This document shows positions 1-5,634 of a stretch of 10,396 nt of DNA, piece after piece; position 1 is the first letter of the stretch; each line of letters begins with the position of its first letter. This stretch comes from UMGS1532 sp045594795 (lineage in GTDB: Bacteria; Bacillota; Clostridia; Oscillospirales; Acutalibacteraceae): positions 1-10,396 of the forward strand of contig JAZNZF010000010.1 of the NCBI GenBank assembly GCA_045594795.1, in the 5' to 3' direction. The position numbers and the translations under genes are program-made. The notes below the pieces were generated by a model. The model was not told the origin of the DNA. It ran no database searches and saw nothing but the letters and a program-made list of their open reading frames with translations.

Positions 1-74
1 GGTCATAACGGAACGGTCTTGAAAACCGTCGTACCTTACGGGTACCGTGGGTTCGAATCCCACTCTCTCCGCCA
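1..74 (+). tRNA. tRNA-Ser(UGA), 3' part, cut by window edge
   Basis: The window opens inside the D-loop of a serine tRNA. Visible are the 3' half of the D-arm, an anticodon stem ACGGT/ACCGT around loop CTTGAAA (anticodon TGA), a long variable arm (GTACC/GGTAC) typical of serine tRNAs, the T-arm GTGGG-TTCGAAT-CCCAC, the acceptor strand TCTCTCC (64-70), discriminator G71 and encoded CCA (72-74). Bases 1-87 are identical to 171-257, so this is the first copy of a tandem unit. Its 5' end is outside the window and cannot be judged. Confidence 0.8.
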
Positions 75-87
75 TATTTTTATCTAA

Positions 88-170
88 AGTCGGAGGCCAA
101 GCGGTCTTAGGAAGACAACCATGCTCAGCAACTCCTTGGCCCACAGAACGACATGGCTACGATCCGACTT
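88..170 (+). other. structured tRNA-like segment ahead of the tRNA-Ser body
   Basis: This 83-nt stretch holds three nested or crossing inverted repeats: AGTCGGA (88-94) with TCCGACT (163-169), GGCCAAG (95-101) with CTTGGCC (135-141), and GTCTT (104-108) with AAGAC (112-116). In addition CCATG (119-123) inside the second stem can pair with CATGG (152-156) outside it, which would be a pseudoknot. Bases 97-112 resemble a tRNA D-arm and 155-165 resemble a T-arm, but no anticodon arm is convincing. TCCG at 163-166 is shared with the D-stem of the following tRNA, so the two folds exclude each other. I do not recognise a named RNA family. Confidence 0.4.
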
Positions 171-244
171 GGTCATAACGGAACGGTCTTGAAAACCGTC
201 GTACCTTACGGGTACCGTGGGTTCGAATCCCACTCTCTCCGCCA
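154..244 (+). tRNA. tRNA-Ser(UGA), second copy, with an abnormal 5' end
   Basis: The body from 163 to 244 folds as a serine tRNA: D-arm TCCG (163-166) with CGGA (179-182) around a GG-containing loop, anticodon loop CTTGAAA (UGA), long variable arm, T-arm, acceptor strand TCTCTCC (234-240), discriminator G241 and CCA 242-244. The 3' acceptor strand requires GGAGAGA at the 5' end, but the bases before the D-arm are TGGCTACGA. They do not pair with it and lack the nearly universal U8. The 5' boundary given is nominal (seven acceptor positions plus two linker bases). It may be a defective copy, a gene disrupted by the 88-162 segment, or an assembly artefact. Confidence 0.55.
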
Positions 245-269
245 TATTTTTATCTAAGTTACCATAAAT

Positions 270-360
270 GGAGAAGAACTCAAGTTGGTGTCGAGGCACC
301 CCTGCTAAGGGTGTAGGTCGGGTAACCGGCGCGGGAGTTCGAGTCTCCCCTTCTCCGCCA
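270..360 (+). tRNA. tRNA-Ser(GCU)
   Basis: This is a complete serine tRNA of 91 nt including an encoded CCA. The acceptor GGAGAAG (270-276) pairs perfectly with CTTCTCC before discriminator G357 and CCA 358-360. The D-stem is CTC/GAG, the anticodon stem CACCC/GGGTG surrounds loop CTGCTAA (anticodon GCT), the long variable arm GTCGG/CCGGC has a GTAA loop, and the T-arm is GGGAG-TTCGAGT-CTCCC. It decodes AGC and AGU. It lies 25 nt after the UGA tRNA and is probably transcribed with it. Position 8 is A instead of the usual U, an oddity in an otherwise canonical molecule. Confidence 0.95.
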
Positions 361-405
361 AAAAGAAATGACAATTTATCGACTGGTAAGTTGTCGTTTC
401 TTTTT
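361..405 (+). terminator. intrinsic terminator of the tRNA-Ser cluster
   Basis: It begins immediately after the CCA of tRNA-Ser(GCU). AAAAGAAATGACAA (361-374) pairs with TTGTCGTTTCTTTT (391-404) with a single U-G wobble, and the transcript then runs into a T-rich stretch (TTTTTGTTCTTTT). The stem is A/U-rich apart from its centre, but the position and T-run make a terminator for the + strand tRNA transcript the natural reading. Confidence 0.7.
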
Positions 406-547
406 GTTCTTTTAACTTTTCTCTTTTCGTTTTTCTATCTTCTCTAAATTTGTCGTTTCCAGATAAAAGATAAGAGAGAAGAGATAAAAGAAAAGGTGCT
501 TTGCTTCGCAAAGCAACGAGAGTCTCCATCTTACGCCAAGCAAAAAG

Positions 548-569
548 CACCGCAACAGCGGTGTTTTTT
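548..569 (+). terminator. strong hairpin with T-run, probable terminator
   Basis: CACCGC (548-553), loop AACA and GCGGTG (558-563) are followed by TTTTTT. The flanking A-run on the 5' side extends the helix and gives a T-run (CTTTTT) on the minus strand too, so it could act in both directions. It may back up the tRNA terminator on the + strand or the purC terminator on the minus strand. Confidence 0.65.
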
Positions 570-602
570 GTTGCTTTTTCACGTTCACTCTTCACTATAT
601 AA

Positions 603-630
603 AAAACCGCCCAATTTTTTGGGCGGTTTT
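603..630. terminator. bidirectional terminator downstream of purC
   Basis: A 12-bp stem, AAAACCGCCCAA (603-614) with TTGGGCGGTTTT (619-630), surrounds a four-base loop. On the minus strand the GGGCGG arm is followed by TTTTTT, 16 nt past the purC stop codon, so it ends the purC transcript. The same hairpin has a T-run on the + strand and would stop read-through from the tRNA cluster. Confidence 0.9.
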
Positions 631-645
631 GCTTTTGAATACTAA

Positions 646-1335
646 TTACTTTTTAATTTTTTCTAAGATGATTTTTGCGCAGTCGATTTGGTTAGGAATG
701 TTACCATTCTCGTCGCGAACGCGCCAGATGTCAGGTGTGATTTCGTCGGCAACGAAAATCTTACCAGTCTCGTCATAGCCTACCTCGATTTTGAAATCGA
801 TAAGGGTTAAGCCCATATCGGCTAACTCTACCTTTAAAACCTCGCCAACTCTATAAACGATATCCAAAGCCTCGTCGTACTGGCCTTCCTTTAAGATGCC
901 TTTCATTTGGCAAAGACGGTCGGAAATAAGTGGGTCGCCCTGCTCGTCGTCTTTTAAGGTAACTTCAGCATAAGGAGGATTGAAAGGAATGCCCTCTTCT
1001 AAGCTAAAACGACGGCACATACTACCAGCTGTGAAATAACGAACAACGAACTCTAAACGGGGTACTGTAAGGTTGCGAACCTTCATAAGACCTTGAGAAA
1101 TATCAGAGCCTAAGTAGTGGGTAGGGATACCGTTTTTCTCCATAAGCTCGAAGAAATAGCTTGATACCTCAAGACCGACTTTACCTTTACCTTCTACAGA
1201 GCCGCCAACAGAGTTTGAGCCTGGGTCGAAAACACCGTTTTCGCCTGTTGCACTGTCTTTAAAGAAAAGATGTACGATACCGGTCTCTTCGTCTAACATA
1301 ACGTTTTTTGTTTTGCCCTCGTAAAGCTTTTTCAT
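646..1335 (-). CDS. purC: SAICAR synthetase (phosphoribosylaminoimidazole-succinocarboxamide synthase)
   Basis: It catalyses the ATP-dependent joining of CAIR and aspartate to give SAICAR in cytoplasmic de novo purine synthesis. The 229-residue product starts with the family hallmark KLYEGKTKNV (residues 3-12), followed by FKDSATGENG (25-34), EGKGKVG (48-54), the signature LIDFKIEVG (178-186) and ADEITPD (196-202). The length fits the family (about 235-240). I place the start at the ATG at 1333-1335, because GGAGG lies 8 nt upstream and the protein then begins as expected. The frame stays open to 1386, but that would add 17 residues read from leader sequence. The gene stands alone between its own promoter and terminator, with no other pur gene beside it. 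The short leader of about 60 nt shows no purine riboswitch that I can recognise. Confidence 0.96.
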   Translation of the reverse strand: MKKLYEGKTKNVMLDEETGIVHLFFKDSATGENGVFDPGSNSVGGSVEGKGKVGLEVSSYFFELMEKNGIPTHYLGSDISQGLMKVRNLTVPRLEFVVRYFTAGSMCRRFSLEEGIPFNPPYAEVTLKDDEQGDPLISDRLCQMKGILKEGQYDEALDIVYRVGEVLKVELADMGLTLIDFKIEVGYDETGKIFVADEITPDIWRVRDENGNIPNQIDCAKIILEKIKK

Positions 1336-1403
1336 ATATAAAACCTCCAAAATAAATATAACAAGGTTAAACGCCCTAAAAGCCACCCTTTTAAGACCTT
1401 TTG

Positions 1404-1433
1404 ATTATACCACAAAAAAACATGCTTATGCAA
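1404..1433 (-). promoter_or_regulatory. sigma-A type promoter of purC with extended -10
   Basis: On the minus strand, TATAAT (1404-1409) is preceded by TGG, giving an extended -10 element. TTGCAT (1428-1433) sits 18 nt upstream as a poor -35. Transcription would start about 60 nt before the purC ATG. The perfect extended -10 compensates for the weak -35. Confidence 0.75.
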
Positions 1434-1489
1434 TAGAAATTTGCAAAAAATTGTGTTTGCTTTAAAAATTTTGACGATTTACATAAAAA

Positions 1490-2293
1490 TTAAGTACGTG
1501 GAATAAAGGTTTCAAAAATATATGTACAAAAGTCGTGGCGTGATGCATCTATTTCCGCCTGGCTTTTAAAGGTCCAACCAACAGGATATGCGCCAAATAG
1601 CGTGCATAATCTACGACTTAGCTTGTTTTTATACAAATGGTCGTAAGAAACAAAGTCTGGGCGTGAAATAAAATTAAAAAGCAGATTACCCGCAAGCTGT
1701 TTATATAATTCCTCGCCGCAAAAAGCCGATGCCAATTGCCCGCGCAGTATATCCGGGCGGTGCTTTTTATACCAGCCAAGTACAAAGGGATGAAAAGACT
1801 GCACAAAGTACTTGCCGTTATATTCTTTTAGCACCTTATTTGCCGCCTCGCAAAGACGTTTATAATTTTTTGCATTTGCTTTAAATTCTATAAGTAGCGG
1901 TACCTTGCCGTTTATTACCTTTAGCGCTTCGGACAAAGTAGGTATTTGCATTTCGGCACCTTTAATTCTGCACTCTTTAATCTCAGCTAAGGTAAGCTCG
2001 GCAATTTTTTTATCTACACCACACATACGGTTAAGGTTGTCATCGTGAAAAACCACTACCTCACCGTCGCGGGTCAGGTGTATATCATTTTCTATAATAT
2101 ACCCCGAATCAGCCGCCGAGCGAAAGGCAGCCATAGTATTTTCGGGTATATCGGGTTTTATCGAATGCAGTCCCCTATGGGCGATATATTTGTTTTTTAG
2201 CAGCTTTAAATCGCTATGCTTTCGACCACTTGGGAAAATTAAGAAAACATAAATTAGACACAACACTGCTACTATGGAAAATGCTATTAACAT
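1490..2293 (-). CDS. membrane-anchored glycerophosphodiester phosphodiesterase family protein
   Basis: The 267-residue protein starts with a hydrophobic helix (about residues 3-21) and continues as a GDPD-type TIM-barrel domain. Visible motifs are HRG (39-41), PENTMAAF (50-57), the metal-binding E68-x-D70 in IENDIHLTRDG, HD (83-84) and a conserved-looking LLIEFK strand. Family members hydrolyse glycerophosphodiesters to glycerol-3-phosphate and an alcohol. Without a cleavable signal site the N-terminal helix probably acts as an anchor, and which side the domain faces is not clear. GGAGG lies 7 nt before the ATG, inside the last codons of the transporter gene, and only 1 nt separates the two genes, so they are translated together. 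Substrate specificity cannot be read from the sequence. No clear terminator follows; an A/T-rich stretch leads to the purC promoter. Confidence 0.88.
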   Translation of the reverse strand: MLIAFSIVAVLCLIYVFLIFPSGRKHSDLKLLKNKYIAHRGLHSIKPDIPENTMAAFRSAADSGYIIENDIHLTRDGEVVVFHDDNLNRMCGVDKKIAELTLAEIKECRIKGAEMQIPTLSEALKVINGKVPLLIEFKANAKNYKRLCEAANKVLKEYNGKYFVQSFHPFVLGWYKKHRPDILRGQLASAFCGEELYKQLAGNLLFNFISRPDFVSYDHLYKNKLSRRLCTLFGAYPVGWTFKSQAEIDASRHDFCTYIFETFIPRT

Positions 2294-2294
2294 T

Positions 2295-3596
2295 TTAATC
2301 CTCCAGGTCGAAGCTTTTTAAAATTGATTTGCTTTTTTGTGGCTTTTGGTCGCCGTGCTTTACAAAAGACATTGTTACAAACGAAAGCACCGAGAAAAGC
2401 ACCGCATAAGGAAACAGCACGTTATAACCAAGATCGAGCCTATCTATAAGTAATCCCGAAAGCAACGGGGTTGTTATTTGAGCCGCCATAGAGAAGGTGT
2501 AATAAAAACCGGTATATTTGCCAACGTCGGCGCCACTGCTCATTTCTACTACCATTGGGAATGAGTTTACGTTTATTGCCGCCCAGCCGATACCAACCAC
2601 GCCAAAAATTGCGTACATTATGGGCGTTTGAGTTCTTAGGAATATTGCAATAAAATAGCAAACGGTCATCATAACAATACCGATTAAAACGGTATTCTTT
2701 CTGCCTACCTTTGCCGATAAAAAGCCAAGCGGAACAAAAGCCGCTATTGCCGCGACAGTTGCGGTTAAAAGATAGCTTGATGAGGTGCCAAGGTCGGCGC
2801 CCCATACGTTTACGCAGTAACGCGAGAAGGCGGTGGTAACCGCATTATATGCCATAAACCATAGAAAGACCGAGGCAAGTATAAGCACAAGGCTTTTAAA
2901 AACGGGTTTTGGAAGTTTGCAGTTGTTCTGTGTTTCTGGCTCATTATCATCTTCAATTTTTGTTTGGGCAACTATTTTATTCTCTTTTAATATAAAGACC
3001 ATTATAAGTACCGAAACGAGCATAAATGCGGCTATGGTTATAAATACAGGGTAAAAGGACTGGTCTGCGCTATATACCGTTTCGCCTGTTTCGGTTTTGT
3101 CGGATTTAAGCATAAACATCATAACTACTGTAGCAAATATACCGCCAATATATCCCACAAGATTTATAATTGCATTACCCTGACTTCTTAAAGCCTTTGG
3201 TGTAACGTCGGGCATATATGCTACAGCGGGCGTGCGGTAAATTGCCATAACAATAAGCAATATAACAAGGGTTATAATAAAGCCCCAAAAATTAGTTTCG
3301 CCAACGAATACCGACATAACAAGCATTAATATTACTGCCGTTATTGTACCGAACAATATATATGGTGTGCGTTTGCCAAGCGGGGTTCTTGTGCGGTCGG
3401 AAAGCATACCAAAGAGTGGCAGCATAAAAATAGCCAACACGTTGTCTATAGACATTATTGCATTAGCCGCAAAGGTACCAAGCCCAAAAACCTTTTCCAA
3501 AAGATATGGTATTACCTGGTCGTAAAACTGCCAGAATGCGAGTATCGACATAAATGCAAAACCGATAAGTATAGTGCGTTTATAATTAAGCTTCAT
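2295..3596 (-). CDS. MFS transporter, GPH/SLC45-like
   Basis: This 433-residue, strongly hydrophobic protein has about 12 predicted membrane segments in two halves, separated by a charged cytoplasmic loop near residues 203-232 (IEDDNEPETQNN). Between helices 2 and 3 is the MFS motif A variant GMLSDRTRTPLGKRTP (63-78), and YDQVIPYLL in helix 1 and MPDVTPKALRSQ (128-139) also match the glycoside/cation symporter-like and SLC45-like branch. That branch often moves sugars or glycosides with a cation, but the substrate here is unknown. The start at 3594-3596 follows GGAGG with a 6-nt spacer and a well-formed promoter. Tight linkage to the phosphodiesterase gene suggests that the cargo may be a glycerophosphodiester, glycerol-phosphate compound or related glycoside; this is inference only. 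Confidence 0.85.
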   Translation of the reverse strand: MKLNYKRTILIGFAFMSILAFWQFYDQVIPYLLEKVFGLGTFAANAIMSIDNVLAIFMLPLFGMLSDRTRTPLGKRTPYILFGTITAVILMLVMSVFVGETNFWGFIITLVILLIVMAIYRTPAVAYMPDVTPKALRSQGNAIINLVGYIGGIFATVVMMFMLKSDKTETGETVYSADQSFYPVFITIAAFMLVSVLIMVFILKENKIVAQTKIEDDNEPETQNNCKLPKPVFKSLVLILASVFLWFMAYNAVTTAFSRYCVNVWGADLGTSSSYLLTATVAAIAAFVPLGFLSAKVGRKNTVLIGIVMMTVCYFIAIFLRTQTPIMYAIFGVVGIGWAAINVNSFPMVVEMSSGADVGKYTGFYYTFSMAAQITTPLLSGLLIDRLDLGYNVLFPYAVLFSVLSFVTMSFVKHGDQKPQKSKSILKSFDLED

Positions 3597-3627
3597 AAAT
3601 AACCTCCAACCAAAAATTCCTTAATCA

Positions 3628-3656
3628 AGTATACCATTATATTACCCGATATTCAA
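3628..3656 (-). promoter_or_regulatory. sigma-A promoter of the MFS-GDPD unit
   Basis: On the minus strand TTGAAT (3651-3656) and TATACT (3628-3633) are separated by exactly 17 nt. The -10 matches the consensus at five of six positions and the -35 at four. It lies just after the aromatic operon terminator and about 30 nt before the transporter ATG, so the MFS-GDPD pair is a separate transcription unit. Confidence 0.75.
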
Positions 3657-3663
3657 GAAAATT

Positions 3664-3695
3664 AAAAAAGCCAACGGTAAAAAACTACCATTGGC
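3664..3695 (-). terminator. intrinsic terminator of the aromatic operon
   Basis: On the minus strand GCCAATGGTA pairs with TACCGTTGGC (one U-G wobble, 10 bp, six-base loop; genomic 3670-3695) and is followed by six T residues (3664-3669). It begins about 40 nt after the DAHP synthase stop codon. The wobble is a C-A mismatch if read on the + strand, so the structure is oriented for the minus strand. Confidence 0.9.
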
Positions 3696-3734
3696 TTATA
3701 TTTATTTTTGCCATTTATAATCTATACCACAAAA

Positions 3735-4763
3735 TTAAAGTGTGTTTGCAATATCAAAAATAAGCTTTTCGGTTTTCTCCCAACCAAGACAAGGGTCGGT
3801 AATAGACTTTCCGTAAACTCCGTCGTGCAGTCCTTGTGCGCCATCCTCGATATAGCTTTCTATCATAAGTCCTTTTACAAGATTTTTAATATCGTTATTA
3901 TGGCCCATACTGTAAAGCACATCTTTAGCAATACGCACCTGCTCTAAATAGCGCTTGCCCGAGTTTGCGTGGTTAGCGTCGATAATAACTGCAGGGTTTT
4001 TAAGGCCGCTTTTTTGATATAGCTCTGAAAGCTCTGCCAAATCCTCGTAATGATAGTTGGGCATATTTTTCCCTGTTAAATCAACATAACCGCGAAGTAT
4101 AGCATGTGCATAAGGGTTACCCTTGCTTTGTACCTCCCAACCGCGATAGATAAAGGTATGCGAGGCTTGTGCGGCGGTAATGGAATTCATCATAATTGAA
4201 AGTCCGCCTTCGGTTGGGTTTTTCATACCAACAGGGATATCCAATCCGCTTGAGGTAAGGCGGTGCTGCTGATTTTCAACCGAACGCGCACCGATAGCTA
4301 CATAGCCTAAAATATCCGAAAGATATCTATAATTATCGGGATAGAGCATTTCGTCGGCACAAGTGAAGCCATAGTCGCGCAAAGCGCACATATGTAGGTC
4401 GCGAATAGCAATAATACCCTTTAGCATATCGGGTGTTTCGTTGGGGTCTGGCTGATGCAGCATCCCCTTATAGCCTATACCCGTTGTTCTCGGTTTGTTT
4501 GTATATATTCGGGGGATTATAACTATTTTGTCACTTACCTGCTCGCTTACCCTTTTAAGTCTGCCAATATAATCCATTACTGCATCACGACTATCTGCAG
4601 AGCAAGGGCCGATAACTAAAATAAATTTATCACTTTCTCCACGGAATATCTTTGCAATCTCCTCATCGCGTTCGTGTTTCACCTCTGCCATTTTTTCACT
4701 TACAGGGAACTGTGCTTTTATATCCATTGGTATTGGTAGTTTTCTTTTAAATTCCATATTCAT
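3735..4763 (-). CDS. 3-deoxy-7-phosphoheptulonate (DAHP) synthase, AroF/G/H type
   Basis: It condenses phosphoenolpyruvate and erythrose-4-phosphate to DAHP, the first step of the shikimate pathway. The 342-residue chain carries IGPCSADSRDAV (51-62), KPRTTGIGYKG (90-100), GARSVENQQHR (158-168), PVGMKNPTEGG (177-187), DANHANSGK (262-270), IESYIEDGAQ (301-310) and SITDPCLGW (320-328). The four metal ligands expected from E. coli AroG are visible as C54, H265, E302 and D323. There is no fused chorismate mutase or ACT domain, so any feedback site must be within the core enzyme as in AroF/G/H. The frame is open to a TTG at 4790 inside tyrA, but I prefer the ATG at 4761-4763; AGGAG lies about 13 nt upstream, a rather long spacing, and the ATG at 4755-4757 is an alternative. 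It is the last gene of the operon. Confidence 0.95.
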   Translation of the reverse strand: MNMEFKRKLPIPMDIKAQFPVSEKMAEVKHERDEEIAKIFRGESDKFILVIGPCSADSRDAVMDYIGRLKRVSEQVSDKIVIIPRIYTNKPRTTGIGYKGMLHQPDPNETPDMLKGIIAIRDLHMCALRDYGFTCADEMLYPDNYRYLSDILGYVAIGARSVENQQHRLTSSGLDIPVGMKNPTEGGLSIMMNSITAAQASHTFIYRGWEVQSKGNPYAHAILRGYVDLTGKNMPNYHYEDLAELSELYQKSGLKNPAVIIDANHANSGKRYLEQVRIAKDVLYSMGHNNDIKNLVKGLMIESYIEDGAQGLHDGVYGKSITDPCLGWEKTEKLIFDIANTL

Positions 4764-4779
4764 AATTTTAATCCATCTC

Positions 4780-5634
4780 CTATTTATCAAAGTGACGGCG
4801 CCTCTCGGTTGATAAGCGCATCATTTGTTTCATTGTTTCGGTATCGTCAGAAATTAATGCTTGCTTTAGCTTTTTAAAGCTTTCCTCGAAGTTTTCCATT
4901 TCTGCTACTAAGTCTGCTTTATTTAAGGTAAACAGCTCGCTCCACATTTCCTCATTAATTTTAGCAATTCGGGTTAGGTCGCGGAAGGAGTCACCTGTGA
5001 ATTTTACTAGATTTTCGTCACCGTTGCTACACATAAGGCTTACGGCAATGCAGTGGGTTAACTGGGACAAGAAGGCAATCATTTTATCATGCTCGTGGGG
5101 GGACAAAACAGATACCCTTCTAAAGCCCAATATATGCCCTAATTCTATGCAAAGCTCTACTGCTTCTTCTGTGTTTTTCTCGGTAGGTACTACTATGTAG
5201 TTAGCATCACGGAAGATACTATCATCACTGTTTTTTACGCCGCCTACCTCGCGACCAGCCATTGGGTGAGCTGATATAAACTCTACACCCGATTTTAAAG
5301 TGTTTTGCACCTTGTCGATTATAGCGGTTTTAACACCTGTAACATCGGTTATTACCGCACCCTCTTTAATTAAATGCCCGTGTTTTTCTATCCACTCTAA
5401 AAATATATGTGGATACAAAGCAAAGATTATAAGGTCGGCATTTGCTACCAACTTTTCTTCGACCTTGGTAGTACCATAGGTGATTATATCGTTCTCTATC
5501 GCGTAGTCTATATCCTCTTGATTTAGCGTAATTGCAGAAACCTTATAGCCCCACCGCCTTAATACCATTCCGTAGCTACCACCAAGCAAGCCAAGACCTA
5601 CTATTAGTATATTTTTGTTTTTATCAAGTATCAT
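4780..5634 (-). CDS. tyrA: prephenate dehydrogenase
   Basis: It oxidatively decarboxylates prephenate to 4-hydroxyphenylpyruvate, the branch toward tyrosine. The 284-residue protein has an N-terminal dinucleotide fold with GLGLLGGS (13-20), followed by ITDVTGVK (95-102), the active-site HPMAGRE (123-129), and QLTH (191-194) in the helical C-terminal domain. It has neither a chorismate mutase nor an ACT domain, so it is the short, monofunctional form. After the second strand the usual acidic residue of NAD-preferring enzymes is not evident (SAITLNQED, 33-41), which leaves cofactor choice open. The ATG overlaps the end of aroA by 11 nt, and GAGG lies 9 nt upstream inside aroA, so translation is probably coupled. 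DAHP synthase follows about 16 nt downstream. Confidence 0.94.
   Translation of the reverse strand: MILDKNKNILIVGLGLLGGSYGMVLRRWGYKVSAITLNQEDIDYAIENDIITYGTTKVEEKLVANADLIIFALYPHIFLEWIEKHGHLIKEGAVITDVTGVKTAIIDKVQNTLKSGVEFISAHPMAGREVGGVKNSDDSIFRDANYIVVPTEKNTEEAVELCIELGHILGFRRVSVLSPHEHDKMIAFLSQLTHCIAVSLMCSNGDENLVKFTGDSFRDLTRIAKINEEMWSELFTLNKADLVAEMENFEESFKKLKQALISDDTETMKQMMRLSTERRRHFDK

Larger units (their letters stand above)
88..257 (+). repeat. 170-bp tandem unit carrying a tRNA-Ser(UGA) body
   Basis: Bases 1-87 match 171-257 exactly, an offset of 170. The sequences diverge at 88 (A) and 258 (G). One complete unit is therefore 88-257: an 83-nt hairpin-rich segment (88-170), the tRNA body, and an A/T-rich tail ending TATCTAA. 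The first copy presumably starts before the window. Identity across the tail as well as the tRNA points to a recent duplication or an assembly repeat rather than two old paralogous genes. Confidence 0.8.
406..645. other. gene-free, hairpin-rich region between convergent units
   Basis: I find no credible gene in this 240-bp stretch. It holds a pyrimidine-rich run (about 410-446) facing a purine-rich run (461-495), which form an imperfect inverted repeat. AGATAAAAGA occurs twice (461-470 and 482-491) and TTGTCGTTTC repeats (391-400 and 450-459). There is a perfect hairpin GCTTTGC-TTC-GCAAAGC (498-514) and two terminator-type hairpins (548-569 and 603-630). GGTGCTTTGC near 495-504 can also pair with GCAAAAAGCACC (540-551), enclosing the 498-514 region. 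The amount of structure suggests a dispersed intergenic repeat or repeated terminators rather than random spacer. Confidence 0.5.

Noticed and set aside
84..374. Minus-strand reading frame of 96 codons across the tRNA cluster
   Set aside because: It is antisense to the serine tRNAs. Segments such as ERVGFEPT are well-known false proteins produced by reading tRNA genes backwards.
305..595. Minus-strand reading frame of 96 codons after the tRNA cluster
   Set aside because: Its C-terminal part is antisense tRNA (GRLELP) and the rest crosses terminator hairpins and purine/pyrimidine runs. There is no ribosome binding site or recognisable domain.
1336..1386. A longer PurC with 17 extra N-terminal residues
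   Set aside because: The extension is read from the leader, and the ATG at 1335 has a well-placed GGAGG and gives the standard N-terminus.
1336..1397. A purine riboswitch in the purC leader
   Set aside because: The leader is only about 60 nt and shows none of the conserved loop sequences or a three-way junction.
1434..1489. A terminator for the MFS-GDPD unit
   Set aside because: Only weak A/T pairings (GCAAA/TTTGC within AAATTT flanks) can be drawn, without a proper stem and T-run.
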